Shown: positions 30,866 to 38,959, numbered from the stretch's first letter. The stretch: DNA of 40,172 nucleotides from JAVBMU01 sp031551755 (GCA_031551755.1 JAVBNE010000023.1:1-40172); one strand, 5' to 3'. The notes: a model not told the origin generated them from the letters alone. A program made the numbers and translations.

Positions 30866-32263
30866 ATGAGCGAGCAGACAGTGACGAGTACAGACGTAGG
30901 CCGACTCCGCGAACGGGTGTCGGCGCTGATGCCGGCCCTGCGGAACGATTTGGAGACGTTGGTCCGGATCCCCTCCGTGTCCAATGCCGCATTCGACCAA
31001 GCCGAGGTTGATCGCAGTGCCCAGGCCGTTGCGCAGTTGCTCCGTGATGCCGGGCTTCCCGAAGTGCAGGTGCTACGGGTCACGACTGACGACGGCCGGG
31101 AGGGTGCGCCCGCGGTGGTTGGCCGTTTTCCCGCGCCGGACGGCGCCCCCACGGTGATGCTCTACGCCCACCATGACGTCCAGCCGGTGGGGGACCTCTC
31201 CGTGTGGAAGAGCGAACCCTTCGAGCCGGTGGAGCGCGACGGCCGACTGTACGGGCGCGGCGCGGCCGATGACAAGGCGGGGATCACCGCCCACCTCGGA
31301 GCCCTTCGCGCCCTTGCGGCGGCCGATGGCGGTTTCCCCGTCGGTGTCACGGTGTTCGTCGAAGGGGAGGAGGAGGTCGGCTCGCCGACGTTCGTGCCCT
31401 TCCTGCACACGCATCGGGACCTGCTGGAGGCCGATGTCATCGTAGTGGCCGACTCGACCAACTGGAAGGTCGGCGTCCCGGCGCTGACTACGTCGCTGCG
31501 CGGACTGGTCGACTGCGAGGTCGAAGTCTCGGTACTGAACCATGCCGTGCATTCCGGGATGTTCGGCGGGCCGGTCCTGGACGCCATCACCTTGCTGAGC
31601 CGGCTGATCGCCACATTGCACGACGACCTGGGCAACGTCGCCGTGGCCGGTCTCGCGCAGGGTGCGGAGCCGACCGTGGACTACGCCGAGGTGGATTTCC
31701 GGGCGGATGCCGGGGTGCTCGACGGGGTCGAGCTGGCCGGGTCACAGTCCATCGCGGGGCGGGTCTGGATCAAACCCGCCATCGCCGTCATCGGAGTCGA
31801 CGCCCCGACGGTGGCGCACGCCTCGAACGTCATCGTTCCGCGCGCGACGGCGAAGATCTCGATGCGGATCGCCCCAGGACAGGATCCGGCCGACGCGATG
31901 GCCGCCCTCCGGAAACACCTTGTCGAGCGGGCGCCCTTCGGCGCCCAGGTGCAGGTGCGCGACGGCGAGCAGGGCAAGCCGTTCGCCTCACCGCAGGACT
32001 CCGCAGCGATGCGCAGTGCTCGCTGGGCCTTCGTCCAGGCATGGGGTGTGGAGCCGGTGGACATCGGTGTCGGCGGGTCCATCCCGTTCATCGCCGACCT
32101 GCTCGAGACGTACCCGGATGCCGCCATTCTCGTGACCGGCGTCGAGGACCCGGACTCGTTGGCACACGGCCCGAACGAGTCCGTGCACCTGGCGGAGTTG
32201 GAGAAGGCTGTCCTCGCCGAGACGCTGCTCCTCGACCGGCTTGGGCGGGCCGGTTTGGGGTAG
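30866..32263 (+). CDS. M20-family metallopeptidase, probable dipeptidase
   Basis: The 465-residue protein belongs to the M20/M28 zinc peptidases. The metal ligands are visible: His102 and Asp104 in YAHHDVQP, the following DDK motif in GRGAADDKAGITAH, Glu-Glu in VEGEEEVGS, Asp in VVADSTNW and the late histidine in LAHGPNESVHL. The central lid or dimerisation domain (residues roughly 205-325) is present. Members hydrolyse dipeptides or related amides such as carnosine-like or acylated amino acids; the exact substrate is open. It is transcribed alone, divergent from the DUF3043 gene. Confidence 0.92.
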   Translation: MSEQTVTSTDVGRLRERVSALMPALRNDLETLVRIPSVSNAAFDQAEVDRSAQAVAQLLRDAGLPEVQVLRVTTDDGREGAPAVVGRFPAPDGAPTVMLYAHHDVQPVGDLSVWKSEPFEPVERDGRLYGRGAADDKAGITAHLGALRALAAADGGFPVGVTVFVEGEEEVGSPTFVPFLHTHRDLLEADVIVVADSTNWKVGVPALTTSLRGLVDCEVEVSVLNHAVHSGMFGGPVLDAITLLSRLIATLHDDLGNVAVAGLAQGAEPTVDYAEVDFRADAGVLDGVELAGSQSIAGRVWIKPAIAVIGVDAPTVAHASNVIVPRATAKISMRIAPGQDPADAMAALRKHLVERAPFGAQVQVRDGEQGKPFASPQDSAAMRSARWAFVQAWGVEPVDIGVGGSIPFIADLLETYPDAAILVTGVEDPDSLAHGPNESVHLAELEKAVLAETLLLDRLGRAGLG

Positions 32264-32405
32264 GGGCCAACCTCCACAAGAATCGGGGACATGCCGAGTG
32301 GTGGCTCCGAAGGACCGAACGACTACAGCTTTGCCGATCCAGCGGAATGGTCACTACTGGCCTTTCTCGGCACCCTGGCACTTTGCCTTCTTGCCGCGCT
32401 CGTGC

Positions 32406-33275
32406 TCAGCCCTGGTATAGCCAGTCGACGATCTCCTCGACCAGCGTGGGTTGCTTCGCCGCGTGGGCAAGGTCCTCGAAGACCGCCGAGAGGCACTCGC
32501 GCTCCTCGGTCTCGATGTACCACTCACCGGCCGCAGCCTCGGTCGCGTGGATCCGTCCTGCCAGCGCGGCCAGCGCGGCGCGCACGAGGGGGCGTCGAGG
32601 CTTGGACCCCAGCGCGGCCAGCTCGCGCTGCGTGTCCCGGATGTGCTCGACGATCGCGTCCCGGAACGAGGCCGGAGGGAACGGTGGTGAGGGCTCCCAG
32701 TCCTGCAGCAACGGCTCCTCGAGCAGCTGCGCGAAGGTGAGTGTCCGCAGCCGCGTCCGCAGCCGATGCTCCCGCTCCGCGGACTCCCGGTGCTGGCGCT
32801 CCTGCTCCAGCTGCTGCTCGCTCCGCATCTGCTGCGGCTCGTGCCGCCAGCGCCACCGCTCCTCGATCTCGTCGCTGAGTTCCTTGGCCGTGCCGTGCAC
32901 GATCTGCCACGCCTCACCGGTGAGCGAAGGGTGCGCCAGGCGTGCCTCGACGTCGGTGACCTCACGGCGACCCAGCAGGGTGAGCTCGGGCAGGTGCGCC
33001 TTCTCCCCCTTGACGATCGTGACGACGACGGCGGTGCCACCGCGCCCGCCCTTGCCTCGTGTGATCGCGACCGCGGCGGCGGCCGCCGCCAGCGAGGGCG
33101 GCTCGGTCCAGACCTCGGCGAGCGGGACGAGGACGACGACGCGTGCGGTACGGCCGATGACGACCGCGGCGGCGTAGCGGCCGGTGGTTTCGGGGGAGAC
33201 CGGATACAGCGGCTCGGTCCGGAACGACAGGACGCTCCCCAGATCGGCGAACAGGTCCGTCGCAGGTTCGGGCAT
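32406..33275 (-). CDS. Unrecognised protein with a charged coiled-coil region
   Basis: I do not recognise this 289-residue protein. The N-terminal 110 residues look like a small alpha/beta domain (LSFRTEPLYPVSPETTGRY, ARVVVLVPLAEVW, GTAVVVTIVKGE). Residues about 140-180 are Glu/Arg/Gln-rich and likely a coiled coil, and the C terminus is helical and Ala-rich, ending in VEEIVDWLYQG. There is no signal peptide or membrane segment. The ATG has TAAGGT six bases upstream, which supports it as a real leaderless gene. By eye it uses more CTG/CTC and GAG than neighbouring genes, so recent transfer is possible. Confidence 0.65.
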   Translation of the reverse strand: MPEPATDLFADLGSVLSFRTEPLYPVSPETTGRYAAAVVIGRTARVVVLVPLAEVWTEPPSLAAAAAAVAITRGKGGRGGTAVVVTIVKGEKAHLPELTLLGRREVTDVEARLAHPSLTGEAWQIVHGTAKELSDEIEERWRWRHEPQQMRSEQQLEQERQHRESAEREHRLRTRLRTLTFAQLLEEPLLQDWEPSPPFPPASFRDAIVEHIRDTQRELAALGSKPRRPLVRAALAALAGRIHATEAAAGEWYIETEERECLSAVFEDLAHAAKQPTLVEEIVDWLYQG

Positions 33276-33281
33276 GCCGCA

Positions 33282-33287
33282 ACCTTA
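33282..33287 (-). promoter_or_regulatory. -10 box TAAGGT of the unrecognised gene
   Basis: TAAGGT is six bases upstream of ATG 33275 on the minus strand, with no Shine-Dalgarno sequence. Confidence 0.45.
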
Positions 33288-33359
33288 GCCGGGGTCTGCT
33301 GTAGCTTTGGTTGATTCCGGGGCATACCGATCATTGGACCCCATCGCGCCCGGCCCACT

Positions 33360-33890
33360 TCAGCCCCGGTGCGCCACGTCCAAGGCTCGGGCCCATTCGG
33401 CCACATGGGTCGGAAGCTCCGGGTTGGTGAGGTTGCCCGCGAGAAGTTCGACGACGGTCGGTGCGGGGATCCGGTCGCCCGTCCCGCGTTCCAGGAACCG
33501 GCCCGCGATGAGACCAGAGGCGCAGAGATCGTCGCCCCGCTCGAATCGTTGCTCCATGTACACCACGCGCTGGTCCCAGCCGAGCACCTGGCTGGTGATC
33601 GTGAACCGGTCGCCGAGGCGTAGGGAGCGCCGGTAGGTCATGGCAGACGCGGCGACGACCGGGTACCAGGCCTTCTCCTTGAGTGCGTCGAATGCGCCGA
33701 TGTCGGCGATGTAGTTGCTCCGCGCGATGTCCATCATCTGCAAGTAGACGCCGTTGTTGACGTGCAGGTAGAAGTCGAGGTCTCCGGGTCGCACGCGCAT
33801 GGTCGTCACGGAGGGGTCGAGGAGCCCCAACCCGGGCACGGGCCGGCGTGGTCGGGTGGAGGCTTTCATCAGGTGAATCTGTCGGGTCAC
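33360..33890 (-). CDS. Hotdog-fold acyl-thioesterase-like protein (4HBT/THEM6-like)
   Basis: The 176-residue protein has a single hotdog domain. The helix after the first strand reads DFYLHVNNGVYLQMMDIARS, matching the D-x-x-x-H-V-N-N-x-x-Y pattern of thioesterase-like proteins, and the core strands MTYRRSLRLGDRFTITSQ and RVVYMEQRFERGDDLCASG follow. It may hydrolyse acyl-CoA or another acyl thioester. The frame is open to GTG 33923, but GTG 33890 has TACCCT exactly six bases upstream and leaves a shorter N terminus, so I use it. No partner gene is evident. Confidence 0.82.
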   Translation of the reverse strand: MTRQIHLMKASTRPRRPVPGLGLLDPSVTTMRVRPGDLDFYLHVNNGVYLQMMDIARSNYIADIGAFDALKEKAWYPVVAASAMTYRRSLRLGDRFTITSQVLGWDQRVVYMEQRFERGDDLCASGLIAGRFLERGTGDRIPAPTVVELLAGNLTNPELPTHVAEWARALDVAHRG

Positions 33891-33896
33891 CCGGGC

Positions 33897-33902
33897 AGGG
33901 TA
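33897..33902 (-). promoter_or_regulatory. -10 box TACCCT deciding the hotdog protein start
   Basis: TACCCT is six bases upstream of GTG 33890 on the minus strand, the same hexamer and spacing as at the DUF3043 gene. Confidence 0.45.
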
Positions 33903-33931
33903 TCCGGCCTCGGCGTCGATCACATGCCGGA

Positions 33932-34510
33932 TCAGTCGAGCGCCAAACCGCGCGCCGCGGCCGCTGCCTCCGGTCCGTCCAGTCGTTCGACCAGGCGAAC
34001 GGCCAGCTCCAGTCCGGCGCTGGTGCTCCGTGCGGTCACGACGTCACCGTCATCGAGCACGAGGGCCTCGGTGTCGACGATGATCGACGGATCGAGAACG
34101 GCCAACTCGTCAGCCCGCGTGCTCGGTGCCGCCACCGGCCGACCGGCGAGCAGCCCGGCCGCGGCAAAAGCCTGTGTCCCGGTGCCGAGGGCAGCGAGCA
34201 GCGGCGTCGTGGCTCGCTGCCCTCGCAGCCAGCCGAGATGATGGTGATCGGTTGTCAGCGCACGTGTCCCTGGTCCGCCCGGGTGCACCAGAACGTGCAG
34301 TGGCCCGATGTCGCTGGCGGAGTCGTCCGGCACCAGGCACAGGCCGTGCGCGAGGCGAACCCCGGCCCCATCGGCTGAGAAGGTGCGCACTTGGGGCCGG
34401 AGATCACACTGCCGCGCCCAGACCGTCAGAAGCTCCAGAGGCCCCACCACATCCCATTCGCGAGCCTCGTCGAAGACGAAGACCCCGATGGTGAACGGCT
34501 TCTGCGTCAT
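33932..34510 (-). CDS. DJ-1/PfpI-like protein lacking the catalytic cysteine
   Basis: The 192-residue protein has the DJ-1/PfpI fold: TIGVFVFDEAREWDVVGPLELLTV at the start, LHVLVHPGGPGTRAL, then the nucleophile-elbow region and the AGLLAGRPVA helix. The nucleophilic cysteine is missing: the usual CTGAF-type motif reads GTGTQAF, with Gly109 in its place, and the following THW-type histidine is also absent. It therefore probably does not act as a hydrolase, isomerase or amidase; regulation or ligand binding is possible. The ATG at 34510 has GGAGG nine bases upstream and follows the nadA stop by 14 bp, so it is co-transcribed with nadA. Confidence 0.82.
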   Translation of the reverse strand: MTQKPFTIGVFVFDEAREWDVVGPLELLTVWARQCDLRPQVRTFSADGAGVRLAHGLCLVPDDSASDIGPLHVLVHPGGPGTRALTTDHHHLGWLRGQRATTPLLAALGTGTQAFAAAGLLAGRPVAAPSTRADELAVLDPSIIVDTEALVLDDGDVVTARSTSAGLELAVRLVERLDGPEAAAAARGLALD

Positions 34511-34524
34511 CGGCCCGCACCTCC

Positions 34525-35754
34525 TCAGATCCCGGGCAGCGCCAACATCTGATCGAGTGCGACGCGCGCCCAGTGAGCATCGTCCGGCTCCACCACGATC
34601 CGGTTGATGACCCGCCCTGCGGCGAGCGACTCCAGTGCCCACGTCAGGTGCGGAAGGTCGATCCGGTTCATGGTGGAGCAGTAGCAGACAGTCGAGTCCA
34701 GATAGTGGATCTGCTTATCCGGGTTCATCTTGGCGACGCGCTTGACCAGGTTCAGCTCGGTACCGATCGCCCACACGGAACCTGGCGCGGCCTCCGCGAT
34801 GGTCTTGTTGATGTATTCGGTGGAGCCCACATAGTCGGCCTGAGAGACGACCTCATGAGTGCATTCGGGGTGCACCAGAACCTGTACCTCGGGAGCCTTG
34901 GCGCGAATGCCGGTGATGTTCTGCGGGGTGAACCTCCCATGGACCGAGCAGTGCCCGCGCCACAAGATCATCCGGGCACCGCGCAACTCGGCATCCGAGA
35001 GCCCACCGCCCGGTTTGCGAGGGTCGAAGACGACACAGTCGTCCAGCGACATCCCCAGCAACCGGACGGCAGTGTTGCGGCCGAGGTGCTGGTCGGGCAG
35101 GAAGAACACCTTGCCGGTGCCGTCGATGCCGCCCACCTGATCGAAGGCCCAGCGCAAGGCGACCTCTGCATTCGAGGAGGTGCACACCGTCCCACCGTGC
35201 CGACCGGTGAAGGCCTTGATGGCGGCCGTCGAGTTCATGTAGGTGACCGGAACCGTCGAGTCGGCGATCCCGGCGTCGGTCAGGACATCCCAGGCGTCTT
35301 CGACCTGGCCGATGCCGGCCATATCCGCCATCGAGCAACCTGCGGCGAGGTCGGGCAGGACGACCTGTTGTCGATCGGTGGTGAGAATGTCGGCACTCTC
35401 AGCCATGAAATGCACGCCGCAAAAGACGATGTAGTCGGCCTCGGGACGGGCTGCCGCCTCCCGGGCAAGTTTGAAGGAGTCGCCGGTGACATCCGCGAAG
35501 TCGATGACCTCGTCGCGCTGGTAGTGGTGACCGAGAATAAAGGCCTTGGAGCCGAGTGCCGCACGTGCGGCGCGTGCCCGATCGAGCAGGTCAGGGTCGC
35601 TCGGGGCCGGCAGGCTGCCCGTGCACTCCACTCCGCGTTCGGACTCCAAGTCGCTGCCGTGCCCCAGCAGGAGCAGGGCTGAGGGTGCCGGTTCCTCGAA
35701 GAGGCGGCCAGCCACAAGGGTGTTCTGGGTGTTCACGCGAATATGGTCCCACAC
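34525..35754 (-). CDS. nadA: Quinolinate synthase
   Basis: The 409-residue enzyme condenses iminoaspartate with dihydroxyacetone phosphate to quinolinate in de novo NAD synthesis, using a [4Fe-4S] cluster. Typical motifs are FILGHHYQRDEVIDFADVTGDS, FCGVHFMAESADIL, LPDLAAGCSMADM with the first cluster cysteine, VTYMNSTAAIKA, FLPDQHLGRNTA, HPECTHEVV with the second, and STVCYCSTMNRIDL holding the third. No nadB or nadC is in the window. The GTG start at 35754 is uncertain; a second GTG six codons later is also possible. It is divergent from the glycerate-kinase-like gene and followed by the DJ-1-like gene. Confidence 0.95.
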   Translation of the reverse strand: MWDHIRVNTQNTLVAGRLFEEPAPSALLLLGHGSDLESERGVECTGSLPAPSDPDLLDRARAARAALGSKAFILGHHYQRDEVIDFADVTGDSFKLAREAAARPEADYIVFCGVHFMAESADILTTDRQQVVLPDLAAGCSMADMAGIGQVEDAWDVLTDAGIADSTVPVTYMNSTAAIKAFTGRHGGTVCTSSNAEVALRWAFDQVGGIDGTGKVFFLPDQHLGRNTAVRLLGMSLDDCVVFDPRKPGGGLSDAELRGARMILWRGHCSVHGRFTPQNITGIRAKAPEVQVLVHPECTHEVVSQADYVGSTEYINKTIAEAAPGSVWAIGTELNLVKRVAKMNPDKQIHYLDSTVCYCSTMNRIDLPHLTWALESLAAGRVINRIVVEPDDAHWARVALDQMLALPGI

Positions 35755-35763
35755 ACGGGCTGG

Positions 35764-35769
35764 CAGAAT
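35764..35769 (+). promoter_or_regulatory. -10-like box CAGAAT of the glycerate-kinase-like gene
   Basis: CAGAAT is six bases upstream of ATG 35776, differing from the TAnnnT pattern only in the first base. No Shine-Dalgarno sequence is seen. Confidence 0.35.
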
Positions 35770-35775
35770 CCGAAC

Positions 35776-36885
35776 ATGCGCGTCCTCGTCACATCACTCG
35801 TACACGCTTCGGGTCAGCCCGGTGGTCTCGATGCCTCCGAGGTGGGGGGCTGGTGGCAAGCCGCAGTTCCCGAGGCCGATGTCGTGTCGTTGGCCACCTC
35901 CGACGGGCGCGCCGGTTTCCTGGCCGCGGTGGCCCCCGCCGCATCCACGCGGCTCAACCTCACGCTGGAGGCCCCCGACGGGCCGCGTATCGTTCCCATC
36001 CGGCGCAGCGCGGGGCCGTTGCCGACGGTGTATTTGGCCGCAGCCGATGTCGACCCTCCAACCGCACTCCAGGTCACCGATTCGCGGCTTCTCGGGCGGG
36101 CGATTGCCGCCGCTGCACCCGGGGCCGGCCGACTCGTGATCGCCACCGGTGGCGCACGCAGTTGTGACGGTGGGGCCGGACTGATGGCTGAGCTGGCCTT
36201 GGAGAACACCTCGGTGGCCGTGATGGTGCGCGCGGCGCGACGGACGTTGGGGCGTCTCGACCTGATCGTCGCGGTCGAGGACGATCGACCGTTGCTGGGC
36301 CTCACCGGTGCTTCCGCCCGTCTGCGTGACCAAGATGCGTTCGCCGCCCAGGAGAATGAGCGTTCCTTGGGGGACTGGGCTGATGCGGTCACGACGGCAC
36401 TCGCGGACGGCTCGAACGCCGCGCCGGGGGGTGGCGCTGGGCAGGAGGGGGGTGTTGCCTCCCTGTCGCCGTTGGCCGTGATCGGGCAGGGGGGCAAGAG
36501 CACGCCGGGCCGGCTCACCTCACTTCCGGGTGCAGGAGCAGGTGGCGGTTTGGGGTTCGCGCTCGCCGCCCTGGGTGGCCGGTTGGTCCCGGCGTTGACA
36601 GTCGTCGCCGACGCCCAAGGCCTCCCGGAGCATGTCGCGCAGTCGGACCTGGTGGTGGTGGTCACCGAGGTGCTCGATGCCGTCGGCATGGGGGCGGGGC
36701 TGGTCCCGGCCATGGGTGAACTCGCGGCCGGCCATGGGGTGCCCGTGGTGGTGCTGGCCCGCGAGTCGCATGCAGGCCGGCGGGAATGGTCTGGTGTCGG
36801 CGTCAGCGGCGTCTACGAATACGGCACGGACCCACGTGGCCGGGTCGCGCGGGTGGCCCGGACCTGGGCCGGTCCGTCGAGCTGA
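35776..36885 (+). CDS. Glycerate kinase-like protein with degenerate motifs
   Basis: This protein of about 369 residues aligns in outline with glycerate kinase (GlxK/GarK), which phosphorylates D-glycerate. Conserved parts are IATGGARSCDGGAGLMAEL and GAGAGGGLGFALAALGGRLVPA. Other hallmarks have drifted: the N-terminal PMADGGEGT-type motif reads LATSDGRAG, and the late TGEGRxD motif is replaced by VVTEVLDAVGMGAG. The insert APGGGAGQEGGVASL is glycine-rich. Kinase activity is therefore doubtful. The ATG 35776 is preferred over GTG 35743 because homology begins there. It lies between nadA and the ErpA-like gene with no evident metabolic link. Confidence 0.7.
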   Translation: MRVLVTSLVHASGQPGGLDASEVGGWWQAAVPEADVVSLATSDGRAGFLAAVAPAASTRLNLTLEAPDGPRIVPIRRSAGPLPTVYLAAADVDPPTALQVTDSRLLGRAIAAAAPGAGRLVIATGGARSCDGGAGLMAELALENTSVAVMVRAARRTLGRLDLIVAVEDDRPLLGLTGASARLRDQDAFAAQENERSLGDWADAVTTALADGSNAAPGGGAGQEGGVASLSPLAVIGQGGKSTPGRLTSLPGAGAGGGLGFALAALGGRLVPALTVVADAQGLPEHVAQSDLVVVVTEVLDAVGMGAGLVPAMGELAAGHGVPVVVLARESHAGRREWSGVGVSGVYEYGTDPRGRVARVARTWAGPSS

Positions 36886-36897
36886 TCGAGTGGGTCG

Positions 36898-36903
36898 TAG
36901 ACT
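36898..36903 (+). promoter_or_regulatory. Possible -10 box upstream of the Fe-S carrier gene
   Basis: TAGACT lies 91 bp upstream of the ATG at 36994 and would give a leader of about 85 bases. No convincing -35 is present. Confidence 0.3.
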
Positions 36904-36993
36904 CGGGAACAGAACCGGCCGCGACGTCGTTCTCTTGGCGGCAGTGCGCCATGCGGCGCGGACTGTGGCATCACACCGATTCGCGGAGGAACC

Positions 36994-37344
36994 ATGAGCG
37001 ACACCACCGAGACCACCACACACGGCGTCACCCTGACCGATTTCGCCGCACAGAAGGTGCGCACCTTATTGGAGCAGGAGGGCCGCGACGACCTGCGGTT
37101 GCGCGTGGCGGTCCAACCGGGCGGCTGTTCCGGGCTGATCTACCAGCTCTCCTTCGACGAGCGCGCGCTCGACGGGGATGCCTTGCGTGACTTCGACGGC
37201 GTACAGGTGGTCGTCGACAAGATGAGCGTGCCCTACCTCGAAGGTGCGACCATCGATTTCGCGGACACGATCGAGAAGCAGGGCTTCACGATCGACAACC
37301 CGAATGCGGGCGGCTCCTGCGCCTGTGGCGGATCCTTCGGCTGA
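36994..37344 (+). CDS. erpA: A-type iron-sulfur carrier protein, ErpA/HesB family
   Basis: The 116-residue protein has the A-type carrier fold and its three cluster-binding cysteines: PGGCSGLIYQLSFDE in the middle and SCACGGSF at the C terminus. Such proteins receive [2Fe-2S] or [4Fe-4S] clusters from the assembly scaffold and insert them into target enzymes. The quinolinate synthase encoded nearby (nadA) is a plausible client. The ATG has GGAGG four bases upstream. It is convergent with the TusA-like gene, 12 bp between stops. Confidence 0.93.
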   Translation: MSDTTETTTHGVTLTDFAAQKVRTLLEQEGRDDLRLRVAVQPGGCSGLIYQLSFDERALDGDALRDFDGVQVVVDKMSVPYLEGATIDFADTIEKQGFTIDNPNAGGSCACGGSFG

Positions 37345-37356
37345 GCCGACCGGCCA

Positions 37357-37656
37357 TCAGGCCCCCAACTCCACCGTGATCGCCAGGCCGTCGTCAGGCA
37401 GTTCTTCTGTGCTGACGACGGCGTGTCCGCGCATCCGCGCCCAGGCGGGGATGTCCACCCGCGCTGCCGGGTCGGTCGACCACACCACAACTCGCGTGCC
37501 GGTCTGTTGATCGCGGCTCGCATTTGCCAGTCGGATGACTGGCAATGGGCAACGTAGCCCACGGGCATCCACCAACACCGGCTCGGTGTCCGGTTCCTCG
37601 TTTGGCACACCGGAGCCGGGCTCGGTGCGCCCTGGCGCCCGATAGTCCGGGTTCAC
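37357..37656 (-). CDS. TusA-family sulfur carrier
   Basis: The 99-residue protein has the TusA/SirA signature VDARGLRCPLPVIRLA with the sulfur-carrying Cys36 and the conserved CPxP motif, followed by the usual two-layer fold (RVVVWSTDPAARVDIPAWAR, HAVVSTEE). An extra N-terminal tail of about 25 polar residues precedes it. TusA proteins accept persulfide sulfur from cysteine desulfurases. Its GTG overlaps the stop of the NifS-like gene (GTGA), so the two are translationally coupled, which strongly suggests they work as donor and acceptor. Confidence 0.88.
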   Translation of the reverse strand: MNPDYRAPGRTEPGSGVPNEEPDTEPVLVDARGLRCPLPVIRLANASRDQQTGTRVVVWSTDPAARVDIPAWARMRGHAVVSTEELPDDGLAITVELGA

Positions 37657-38810
37657 AGCCCGCTCACCCCAAGTTCAGCGCGAACGGTCGCCACTGCTTC
37701 CGGCAGGACCTCGATCAACCGTTCGACGTCGGCCGCAGTGGTTGAACGGTCCAGCGCGACACGGACGTTGCCATGGGTCAGGACGCCCATTGCCGCGAGG
37801 ACATGAGAGGGCTCCAGCGAGGACGATGTACAGGCCGAACCCGAGCCAACGGCGACCCCCGATCGGTCGAGCGCCGTCAGGAGCGCCTCACCGTCGACGT
37901 AGAGGAACGAGAACGTGGCGACGTGGGGGAGTCGGTCTACGGGGTCGCCCACCACCTCGACATCCGCGATGGTGGACACCGCAGCTCGCAGTCGGTCGAT
38001 GAGTCCCCGGCGGCGGATGTCCTGGTCCGCCTGGTCGGCCAGCACGGCCTCCAGGCTGACAGCTGCGGCGAAGGCCGCCGGGACGCTGGGCGTGCCGGGG
38101 AACCAAGGGTCGGGGTCCTGCGGACCCGGCGGCCGCACCCGCACCCGTGGGCGCACTGCGAGCACCCCGACCCCAGGCGGGCCGCCCCAATCGCCAGGGT
38201 CGGCCGCCAGCAGATCCCAAGCCTCGGGAATCGGGTCGTGCCCGACGGACGCGCCGGCGTCCACCAACAACGGCACACTGGCCCGTTGAGCGGCCTCATA
38301 GACCTCCGCCACCGGCTGACGGGTGCCGACTTCCGCGTTGGCCAGCTGAAGTGCGGCGAGGGCGACACCACCAGCATTGATCGCTTCGGACATGGCCGAG
38401 GGGTTCACTCTGCCGTAGATGTCCACCGGCACACGGGACGAGTCGGCGGTTTCGGCTGCTGCGAGTAACGCGGCGCGTTCTACCGTGCTCATGACCACCG
38501 TCGCGCCCACCCGGGACCGGCCCGCCCGGACGGCAGCGACGGCCCGATGCAGCGAGCTCGTGTGATTGGGAGAGAAGTGCACGTCGTCGCGTCGCACTCG
38601 CAGGCTTGCGGCGACGGATTCCCGCGCCGCATCGAGCAGCGCAGCGGCCCGGCGCCCTTCTGCGTGCAGACGGCGAGGATCGGCCCAGCCCTCGTCGACG
38701 GCACGCTCGAAGGCGAGCCGTGCCTGCGGATGCCAGGGTGCGCGGCCACCGTTGTCCAGGTGGACACGGTGCCCTGGATATCCGGTGAGCGCTTGAGTGG
38801 CGTCGGTCAC
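37653..38810 (-). CDS. NifS/IscS-like class V fold protein lacking the PLP lysine
   Basis: The 385-residue protein aligns with cysteine desulfurases from HLDNGGRAP to the C terminus and keeps the active-site cysteine (Cys327 in GSGSACTSSSLEPSHV). It also keeps the Asp that pairs with the PLP ring (Asp184, LLVDAGASVG) and the ANAEVGTRQP strand. But the PLP-binding lysine of the SxHK motif is replaced by Asp207 (ADPGDWGGPPGVG), the PLP-stacking histidine is Arg112 (STVERAA) and the DxxQ glutamine is alanine. It may not bind PLP covalently. The GTG has AAAGGG six bases upstream. It is coupled to the TusA-like gene. Confidence 0.85.
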   Translation of the reverse strand: MTDATQALTGYPGHRVHLDNGGRAPWHPQARLAFERAVDEGWADPRRLHAEGRRAAALLDAARESVAASLRVRRDDVHFSPNHTSSLHRAVAAVRAGRSRVGATVVMSTVERAALLAAAETADSSRVPVDIYGRVNPSAMSEAINAGGVALAALQLANAEVGTRQPVAEVYEAAQRASVPLLVDAGASVGHDPIPEAWDLLAADPGDWGGPPGVGVLAVRPRVRVRPPGPQDPDPWFPGTPSVPAAFAAAVSLEAVLADQADQDIRRRGLIDRLRAAVSTIADVEVVGDPVDRLPHVATFSFLYVDGEALLTALDRSGVAVGSGSACTSSSLEPSHVLAAMGVLTHGNVRVALDRSTTAADVERLIEVLPEAVATVRAELGVSGL

Positions 38811-38959
38811 AATGAGCCCTTTCGATGGTCCTGCCAGTCATCGTAGGGACCTTGCGACGGGGGTGTGGGGGTGGTCACCCTCCTTCGAGGGCCGCGAATG
38901 CTTGCCATTGCACCGGTTTCCGCCGCGCTCGAACCGTGACCCGTTATCGGGAACGACCG

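Noticed and set aside
32291..32740. 149-codon plus-strand frame starting MPSGGSEGPNDYSF with one hydrophobic stretch
   Set aside because: Only the first 38 codons lie outside the minus-strand gene; the rest reads as Arg/Pro-rich antisense. There is no good ribosome-binding site or -10 box. A short membrane peptide is not excluded, but support is too weak.
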